Source of the DNA: Emiliania huxleyi CCMP1516
Taxonomy: Eukaryota; Haptophyta; Isochrysidales; Noelaerhabdaceae
NCBI RefSeq assembly: GCF_000372725.1
Contig: NW_005195736.1
Coordinates: forward strand, 210,506 to 266,039
Reading direction: 5' to 3'
Length of the DNA: 55,534 bases
The position numbers and the translations under genes were made by a program. Positions within the stretch are counted from its first letter, which is position 1. Each line of letters begins with the position of its first letter. The notes under the pieces are model-generated. The model did no database searches. It was not told the DNA's origin and saw only the letters and a program-made list of their open reading frames with translations. This document shows positions 48,815-55,534 of the stretch, piece after piece.

Positions 48815-51800
48815 ATGTCGACCTTCGGCCAGGTCTTCCGCGTGACGACCTTTGGCGAGTCGCACTGCAAGGGCGTCGGCGCGATCGTCGACGGCTGCCC
48901 GCCGTGCCTCGCGCTGACCGAGGCGGACATCCAGCCTCAGCTGACGCGCCGACGGCCGGGCCAGTCGCGCCTGACCACGCCGCGTGCCGAGAAGGACCTC
49001 GTCCAGATCCTGTCGGGCACCGAGCACGGGCACACGCTGGGCACGCCGATCGGCCTGTTTGTGCCAAACGAGGACCAGCGGCCGGGCGACTACAAGGAGA
49101 TGAGCGACATCCCGCGGCCGGGCCACGCCGACTTCACCTACCTCATCAAGTACGGCAACAAGGCCTCCTCGGGCGGCGGCCGCTCGTCCGCGCGCGAGAC
49201 GATCGGCCGCGTCGCGGCGGGCGCAATCGCCGAAAAGTGGCTGCGCGGGACGTATGGGACGGAGATTAGCTGCTGGGTCTCGTCGATCGGGGACGTCTCG
49301 CTGCCGGAGTCGGCCGTCCCTCGCGGCGAGGGCGGCTGCCTCGTCGGCTGGACGCGCGCACAGGCGGGGAAGACAGAGAGAGAGAGAGAGTGAGAGAGAG
49401 GCGAGACTGAGCCGGGCCGGACGGCCGGGACACTTGCCTACCTCCCCCGTCTCCGCCGCCGCCAGCACCGCCTCCGCACAGGTGGACGAGTATGGCACGC
49501 TGCGCATGCTTCGAGACCCGGCGACCTTCCATCGCGTTGGGGAGGCCGAGGTCGCGGACGCCGACGAGCGGCGCAAGGCGAACATCGACGCCGAGGTTGC
49601 GGCGGAGGACGCCTTCCTCAAGCTTGTCGGCGTGCACGCTGGCGCCTCTGCAGCGGGTGTCGCGGAGGCCGCCAAGCGCGGCGTTGCGGCGGCGGCGGCC
49701 GGCGCGGCCGAGGCGCTGCGCGCCATGCCGTGCTACGAGGACTGGCAGTCTAGAAGAGCCAGAAGAGCCCAGAAGAGTCTAGAAGAGCCAGAAGAGCCAG
49801 AAGAGCCCAGAAGAGCCAGAAGAGCCTGAAGAGCCTAGAAGAGCGGGATGCGTGTCAAAGCCGTCGAGCGAGCGCTCCGCGCGGCGGTGTAGTCTGGTCG
49901 CCTCGCCCGCCCTCTCCCCGCCTCTGACGTTTGTGTCGCCAGCACGCGCAGGATTGGCAGGGCGGCGTCTACACGCATGACGGGGGGCGGCTCGGCGAGG
50001 CGGAGCTGAAGGGCGTCGACCTCGCGAGCTGGCGCGCCGAGATTCGCCGAGATGTAGCCGAGATGCAGCTGAGAGTACAGCCGAGAGGCAGCCGAGAGGT
50101 AGCAGAGAGGCAGCCGAGAGGGAGCAGAGAGGCAGCCGAGAGGGACTGGACCCACACCGGATTCGATACTCTGGAGGTGTGGTACCAGGCGCACCGACGA
50201 GCTGCTCCCGCTCCGCTGCCCGCACCCGCCGACGGCGTGCCGGATGGCGACGCTGATCCGGCAGGTCGAGGTCGAGAAAGACTCTATCTCTCCCCCCGTA
50301 TCTCCCCATATCTCCCCCTATCTCCCCGGCAGGTCAAGGTCGAGAAGGACTCCATCTCTCCCCGTGTCTCCCCATATCTCCCCCCATCTCCCCGGCAGGT
50401 CAAGGTCGAGAAGGACTCCATCGGCGGGGCGGTGGCGTGCGTCTGCACCGGCGTGCCGGCCGCGCTGGGCGAGCCGGTCTTCGACCGGCTGGAGGCCAAG
50501 ATGGCGCACGCGATGATGTCGCTCCCGGCCACCAAGGGCTTCGAGATCGGCTCCGGCTTTGGCGGCACCGTCATGCGAGGCTCCACACACAACGACCCCT
50601 TCGTGGCCAACCCGGTCGGCGGCAGGCCCGGCGACAGCGGGCGGCCCAGTACCGCACCACGCACGGAGCTGAACCCACACTGGATTCGGGACTCTGGAGG
50701 TATGGTACTAGGCGGCCCGCGCTCGGCGTCTCGTCCAACTACGCGGGCGGTACGCTCGGAGGCATCTCGTCGGGAGCGCCCGTCTACTTCAAGATCGCCG
50801 TCAAGTCGGTGTCCACCATCGGACAGGCGAGAGCTGGGGGAGAGTTGGGGAGATGTGGGGAGATGTGGGGAGATCGCCGTCAAGTCGGTGTCAACCATCG
50901 CACAGGCGCCTCTCATCTCGGCTCCTCTCGGCTCCTCTCGGCTCCTCTCGGCTCCTCTCGGCTCCTCTCGGCTCATCTCGGCTCATCTCGGCTAACGTGA
51001 GAGCCATCGGGCGGGCGCCTCTCTCGCCATCCCTCTTTCTGCCGTCTCTCCACCTAGTCTCCGCCCAATCTCCCCGATCTCCCCCGCCCGATCTCCGCCC
51101 GTTCTCCCCCATCTCCCCGCCCGATCTCCGCCCATCTCCCCGCCCGATCTCCGCCCGATCTCCGCCCGATCTCCCCGCCGCGCAGGCGCAGCAGACCTCG
51201 CGGCTCACCGGCGAGGCAATCACCCTCGAGGCAAAGGGGCGGCATGATCCGTGCGGCGGACCCTAGAAGCGGGACATCCTCTCTCCCCATCTCTCCCCCT
51301 CTCCCCCATCTCTCCCCCATCTCTCTCCCCATCTCTCCCATCTCTCTCCCCATCTCTCCCATCTCTCCCCGAATCTCTTGATCGAGGCCTCGATGCGGCG
51401 CGCATCCCCCGACCACCCACACATCTCCCCATCTCTCCCCAGCCTCCCTCAAGCCTCGACGACGTACCACACCCTCGGAGCTGTCCGTCGCAGGTGCGTG
51501 CTGCCTCGCACTCCGCCGCTAGTCGAGGGCATGGCCGCGCTCGTCCTCATCGACGCGGCGCTGCTGCAGCGGCAACCAGCACTCGAGAGACACGTCTTCC
51601 GCCGTATTCGGTCGCATTCGCCTGTATTCACTGTCTTCTTCTCCGTTTGTACTCACACGGTGCTCTGAGTGCGCTGCACACACGACCGTGCTCGTGCCTT
51701 GAGGCTGGCGTTTTCTGCCTCCAGGACGCGGCTGGGCGGGGCCTGCACCACCGTGTGCGACGGCACGCGCAACTTTGACCCGGCGAACCCGTGGGGCGAC

Positions 51801-51866
51801 GCGGCCAACGGCGCCGCCAACGGCGCCGCCAACGGCGCGCCGGCGGCGAAGAAGGCGCGCAAGTGA
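48815..51866 (+). CDS. aroC: Chorismate synthase, 9 exons
   Basis: The exons are 48815-49363, 49482-49739, 49952-50031, 50189-50264, 50399-50640, 50712-50826, 51186-51250, 51494-51571 and 51725-51866 (1605 nt, 534 residues, all phases match). It converts EPSP to chorismate, the last shikimate-pathway step, using reduced FMN, in algae usually in the plastid. Signatures: [20 protein letters not shown] at the start, [101 protein letters not shown] and AKGRHDPC. An insertion (about residues 180-300, [20 protein letters not shown] onward) separates the usual halves. No transit peptide is obvious; an upstream exon may exist because CCACAG precedes the ATG. Five introns use GC, one GA and two GT donors. 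Confidence 0.9.
49740..49951 (+). mobile_element. GA-AG intron 2 of chorismate synthase
   Basis: The intron starts GACTGGCAG and the next exon starts GATTGGCAG. Only the GA donor (after GAG) with the CGCAG acceptor keeps E-D-W-Q-G-G-V in frame; GT or GC donors within the duplicated word do not. The filler is an AGAAGAGCC array. Confidence 0.6.
50032..50188 (+). mobile_element. Introner-like intron 3 of chorismate synthase (GC-AG)
   Basis: Flanked by GGCGCRCCGA at both ends (one mismatch). The first part is a GCCGAGAGGYAGC array. The last 45 bp (CTGGACCCACACCGGATTCG, ATACTCTGGAGGTGTGGTACCAG) belong to the element family also seen at 50641 and 13454. Confidence 0.7.
50265..50398 (+). mobile_element. 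Tandemly duplicated intron 4 of chorismate synthase
   Basis: Two intron units, 50265-50332 and 50333-50398, each begin with a copy of the downstream exon head and end CCCCGGCAG. Unit 2 matches the exon head (GTCAAGGTCGAGAAGGACTC, CATC) for 24 bases exactly; unit 1 with a few changes. Outer GT to last AG splices in frame. Confidence 0.75.
50641..50711 (+). mobile_element. Introner-like intron 5 of chorismate synthase (GC-AG)
   Basis: The cleanest example. Left flank GGCGGCCC and right flank GGCGGCCC form an 8-bp direct duplication. The element between begins AGTACCGCACCACGCACGG and ends CTCTGGAGGTATGGTACTA, with AGTACC/GGTACT as inverted ends. The GC donor is in the duplicated target; the AG acceptor is formed by the element's last A plus the target's first G. 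Confidence 0.8.
50827..51185 (+). mobile_element. Nested, composite intron 6 of chorismate synthase (GC-AG)
   Basis: The end of exon 6 (ATCGCCGTCAAGTCGGTGTC, CACCATC) is repeated inside the intron at about 50874-50911 (AACCATCGCACAG). A GGCTCCTCTC array and a CCCGATCTCCGC array follow. Suggests at least two rounds of duplication at the same junction. Confidence 0.65.
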
Positions 51867-52367
51867 GGGGCGCAGGGGAGGGCGCGGAGGTCCTGCGGCC
51901 TCTTTTGCGACGGCCGCGCCTCCAGCCGTGCCGCACGCGTGGAGAAGGGAGGACGCACGCGGCGCCGGCGGGGAAGGCGGCGTTGCGCGCGAGGTCGGAT
52001 CCTTCTCTCGCGCCTTCGCATTTCGGTACTCTCGGCCCCGCGCGTTGTTTCTCTTCTCCGCGCGACCCGTGGGGCACCATGGGCACACACCGCTGATTGA
52101 TTTATATTACGGCTTTAGAGTATATGGCATTTGTGCAATGCTCGTTCGTGCTTCTAAGTTACTTTTCAAGAGAAGTTCTATCTGCACTCTCGTCTGGCCG
52201 GCGGAGATGAGACTTGAGAGACAGTGACAGAGTCCTCGCACGTCGCAGAGAGCAGAGGCCAGAGCCGAAGATGTGCCGTACACGGGCGGCACGGGGTCCT
52301 GCTGCGCTGGGGCGAGTGGAGGGAGATCAGCAGCGAGAGGTCTACCAGCGCGCGCGTGTGCGCGAGA

Positions 52368-53109
52368 CTATGACCCAGGAGCGCGATCGATCAGGGCGTG
52401 GGCCCAGCCTCCCGCTGCTGCAGAGTGCAGTCGCGCTAGCTGCATCTTGAGGTGCTCGAGCTCGCTCCTCTCGCGAGCCTCCCTGGCCTTCTTCTTCCGC
52501 ATGCGAGCCACCTTGTTCGTCACCTCTTCTGGGGTTGGCGGTGCGCCGCCTTTTTTCTCAAGTATGCGCCGCGCCTTAGCCTCCAGCCCATCGTCGGGCG
52601 GGGCGAACGGAGCAGTGCGCACGGGCCGCTGGCCAGCGTCGCTGATGATGCCGCTCAGACTATTTCTCGCGTCGCCAACCATCCCGCTCAGAGTGTCCGT
52701 AGCGTCTCCGACGATCCCACCCAAGCTCTCGGTGGCGTCGCGCAGCGCGCTCATAATCGACTCGACCCCGCTGCTACCGCCGCTGCCGCCGCTGCCCCCT
52801 TCACCTGCCCCGTTTGGGTTGCGAGGGTCCGCCTCAAGCCTCTGGTTAAGCTCTGCCATGGTTGTTAGCATAGCCTGAGGAGAGGTTAAGGCGGTTAGCG
52901 AACCTACCAAGGCGGTCCTGCCCCCGCTGCGCTGGTCAGTGCTATACAGTCGTAAATCCTGGCGCCTTCTCTTCCTCCGTCACAGCTCTGCTCCTCGGCG
53001 AGCTTTGAAGCTCAACGTTGAGCTGTGCGAGTTTCTGCAGCACCGCGCGAGAGCTGGGTGATAGAGCCTCTTCCTCGGTCTCGCCCCCAGAAGACTCGGT
53101 GGCGGCCAT
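52368..53109 (-). CDS. Hypothetical protein, 2 exons
   Basis: Exon 1 53109-52948 (MAATESSGGETEEEALSPSS, then SRAVLQKLAQLNVELQSS) and exon 2 52874-52368 give 222 residues with matching phase. The 73-bp intron is conventional: GTATAG donor, TAAC near the 3' end, CTCCTCAG acceptor and no flank duplication. Exon 2 has AMLTTMAELNQRLEADPRNP, a Gly/Ser linker, an 11-residue repeat (SLGGIVGDATD, TLSGMVGDARN, SLSGIISDAGQ), and a basic coiled coil (NKVARMRKKKAREARERSEL). Amphipathic 11-mer repeats resemble membrane- or lipid-surface-binding helices, but I do not recognise the family. Confidence 0.55.
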
Positions 53110-54008
53110 ATGCACAGGCTTTGCTCGTGCGTCCCCGATCGTTTTGCACTAATGAAAGAAGATTTCGTTTGCGTCAGGTTCGACACAGGGAAAGAAGAAT
53201 TGAAGCAAAGGAATTTTGACACAGGTACAGATAGCTCGTGCAGGTGGGGACCCTGTCCTCCTCCCAGGACTTTTTTTTCCAACACAGGTACGCCACAGGA
53301 CCAAAAGAGGCCCCGTCGCGGGGCGCCTACACGAAGGCGTCGAGGTGGGCGAAGGGGTGAGGGCGGCAATAAAGCCTGGGGCGCTGTTATTCACACCTCT
53401 GAAAAGGCCGTTCAAACGCACCCTCTCGCCCCATGCAGCCGGCTGCTTGCTGGTGGCACTAGGGCCGCTGGGACGCGCAAGAAGAATGAGCAAAAAAGAC
53501 GAAGATGGCGACGAGCACGAGCATGCCAAAGTGGGACTTCGCGTGCGGGTCGAGGGGCAATCCAAGCTCTCTTCACAGGGTGTGGCCGTTACAGGTGGTC
53601 GGCCTTACTGGAGGACGGGCCCCGTGCGCGCTCCCAGCGCCGAGCCGCGGCCCCACGCGCCACCTGGGCTGCCTCTGGCACGGCCGGGGTCCGCCGAGAG
53701 GCTGGGCTTGGCCGGCGGCGCGACGCGTGGCCTGTGCTGCGTCCGTCTCGGACGTTCAAGCGGCGCCAGCCAGCGGCTCGGCCGCGCATCCTTCACACAC
53801 GCCGCCACAACCGAGATGAGCGGGCCCAGTGTCGAGCCTTGATGTGAGCTGCATGTGCGCGGCGGCCGTGGCGACAGCAGGTCCACCAGACGGACCTCAA
53901 AGCTTGCCGTCGGCGTGCTGTCGTGGCGAGAGCGCGAGACAGCTGCAGAGGAGCCGAGTGCAGTGGCGAGCCAGAGGCTACCTGGGTCACCAATCGCCAC
54001 CGCGACAG
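53110..54008. other. Unassigned region, possible exons
   Basis: Likely contains earlier exons of the partial gene at 54009, since that exon has an acceptor and no start. Several CAGGT acceptor-like sites occur (53224, 53287, 53595), but I cannot link exons with confidence. Confidence 0.25.
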
Positions 54009-54261
54009 GTGTACGAGAACTACAACCTCGACACTCTGTCGATGCCCAACCTGAATCACGTGGCGGGCATCTACGTGCGCGCTTCTCCCTCTCGCGCCCC
54101 TCCGCACTGCCTCCCCTCCCGACCCTTCCCGCGCCGCACTGTGGGAATGCGTCCCCGTGCAGCGGTAACGGCGGGCTTGCCGGACCATGTCTCCCCTGCC
54201 TCAGGTCAACCCCAAGCCCGACTCCTGCAGCCTGGGCCAGCGGGGACCCCAAATCTGTTAA
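54009..54261 (+). CDS. 3' end of an unknown gene, last two exons
   Basis: After CGCGACAG an exon codes VYENYNLDTLSMPNLNHVAG and IY (54009-54074, 22 codons). A 130-bp GT-AG intron (54075-54204) follows, then VNPKPDSCSLGQRGPQIC and TAA (54205-54261). Phase is preserved and composition is protein-like. Upstream exons and function unknown. Confidence 0.45.
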
Positions 54262-54325
54262 AAATCAAACTTTTGGGGGTGCACCTGTTCTAGACTGGGT
54301 GTTAGTGCCAGTGCGTCACGAGATC

Positions 54326-54426
<101 letters not shown>

Positions 54427-54595
54427 TGAGGGGGAGGGAGGCCTGGTGAGTGCGAGGGGGAGAGGAGCGATTGAAGAATGTAACAATACGAGCTTATTTG
54501 AAGAGTTTACACGCGACGCCGCCCCTGAGGCGCGCGATACACAGCCCACGAGACTGCGCACAGGACTTTTGGCACACCCTGCATGCACCGGGGGA

Positions 54596-54627
54596 AGGTA
54601 AGGTAAGGTAAGGTAAGGTAAGGTAAA
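54596..54627. repeat. (GGTAA)n pentanucleotide repeat
   Basis: About six perfect GGTAA units. Confidence 0.9.
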
Positions 54628-55110
54628 TATCTCCACACCCACACAAAGTGGTGGGAAGGCGGCGCCGTTTTTTTGTCCGCACTAACGCCCCGTAGAGCCG
54701 TACCGCGTGTGCAGCGCACAAGTCAAGATGCGGGCCGCAACCGCACGGAGATACTTTTCCGCTCTCTCCTACCGCGTGAAAACAGTAACGGTGTGATCCC
54801 GAGTCGCGCGCTCCGTCGCGCCCTGCGGGCCAAATACGACATTGAGAGACCAGACTGATGCGAGTATGAGCTGGAGCGGTGTTCCCCGACCACCTTGGTC
54901 TCTGCCCGTGCGGTTCTTCTCTCGTTCCTCTGCCCGTGCCTTGGTCTTGTCGTTGTTTCGCATCCATGTCTGTATGGCGATCGAGGCTGCCACCCTAATT
55001 CTAGTTCACTACGGCGCAGGTTTTCTTTTAAACCCACATCCCGCCGGACGACGAAGTACTACGAGGTGGATCTCCGAGAGGTGAAGGTCCCAGCGGCCTT
55101 GCCGCGCAGG

Positions 55111-55534
55111 ATGCGCCGCCCGGGGCCGATCCTAGGCTTCTTCTTACTCGCGGCCGCCGCGCGCGCCGCTCGGGTGCTCTCTCACGATCACCCCGCGTTT
55201 GTCGCCGTCGACCGCGGGGAAGTCGAGAGCCTGCGCGAGTGGCTCGAGGCACGTGGCTGTGCCAACCTGGGGCGCAACGCGAGCGGCTCCCCGATCTCCG
55301 TGCTCCGCGGCTGGGTCGGCGGCTTCCCGGGCGCCAGGGGCGGCCAGCAGCCCGCGTGCATCCCGACGGGCGACGCCGCGGCGGGGCTGGCGTTCAAGGT
55401 GCGGGAGGGTGTCTCACCGCTGCTCGTGTACGCGGCCAACTCTGTGGACTGGTACCCTTCGCAAGGGCTGTCCAACGACACCGGCGCGCAGATCGCGAGC
55501 CTCCTCCTCGCCCACGGCGCCGACCCAAACGAGA
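55111..55534 (+). CDS. Ankyrin-repeat protein with signal peptide, 5' part only
   Basis: From the ATG at 55111 an open frame runs off the end of the window (141 residues and counting). The N-terminus is a signal peptide (MRRPGPILGFFLLAAAARAA). Then AFVAVDRGEVESLREWLEAR looks like a first ankyrin helix pair, and GVSPLLVYAANSVDW with GAQIASLLLAHGADPNE is a clear ankyrin repeat. A secreted or lumenal ankyrin protein is unusual, but algae have membrane-anchored versions, like the gene at 5166-6204. The 3' end and any anchor lie outside the window. Confidence 0.65.
   Translation, partial: MRRPGPILGFFLLAAAARAARVLSHDHPAFVAVDRGEVESLREWLEARGCANLGRNASGSPISVLRGWVGGFPGARGGQQPACIPTGDAAAGLAFKVREGVSPLLVYAANSVDWYPSQGLSNDTGAQIASLLLAHGADPNE

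Overview
The window looks like nuclear DNA of a GC-rich eukaryotic alga. Genes are interrupted by short introns (65 to 140 bp is typical). Proteins carry long Pro/Ser (SPPPPSA) tracts, ER signal peptides or plastid-type leaders, and there is a long PPR protein with near-identical repeats of the kind seen in haptophytes and dinoflagellates. Intron donors are a mixture of GT, GC and one GA. I favour a haptophyte; a pelagophyte or another secondary-plastid alga is possible. No rRNA, tRNA or CRISPR was seen. A run of 100 N at 42697-42796 marks an assembly gap.

Layout. 0-7.7 kb: a small unknown gene, a truncated Helitron Rep fused to a truncated F-box/RCC1 pseudogene, a protein resembling the HMUDK helical domain (thymine-hypermodification family), and a frameshifted ankyrin/TM gene. 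7.7-12.3 kb: gene-poor repeat land with satellites, hairpins and minisatellites. 12.8-21.7 kb: a divergent pair of multi-exon secreted genes, namely a 7-exon cysteine-rich membrane protein (-) and a 10-exon subtilisin/trypsin/CUB/Hint fusion of 1739 residues (+). 22-26.6 kb: an unknown Cys-rich protein, an unknown plastid-type protein and a sulfotransferase. 26.7-28.9 kb: two inverted-repeat elements. 29-37 kb: a thioredoxin-like/hemerythrin fusion with one in-frame TGA, a decayed nucleotide-sugar-transporter-like pseudogene, and an intronless 1402-residue LVIVD / F5/8-C protein. 37-40 kb: no convincing gene. 40-52 kb: a fibrillin/PAP-like plastid protein, a PPR-SMR protein, and a 9-exon chorismate synthase. 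52-55.5 kb: a small two-exon gene, a partial gene and the 5' end of an ankyrin-repeat gene.

The strongest discovery lead is the introns. I reconstructed about 28 from reading-frame continuity; the summed exons are divisible by three in all six complete models. In at least half of them the first bases of the intron repeat the first bases of the downstream exon, or the last bases of the upstream exon recur at the intron's 3' end. This is what insertion of a short element with target-site duplication, or local tandem duplication, would leave. Donors are GT (16), GC (11) or GA (1), and the base after the acceptor is G in 27 of 28. One roughly 57-bp element sits inside introns of two unrelated genes in opposite transcriptional orientations. 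I read these as introner-like elements that supply one splice site and borrow the other from the duplicated target.

A second lead is a shared leader element of about 100 bp (CCAGTCCGCGCCAGTC, CGTGCCAGTGTG and AAAATTCTTTT blocks) lying just upstream of several unrelated genes.
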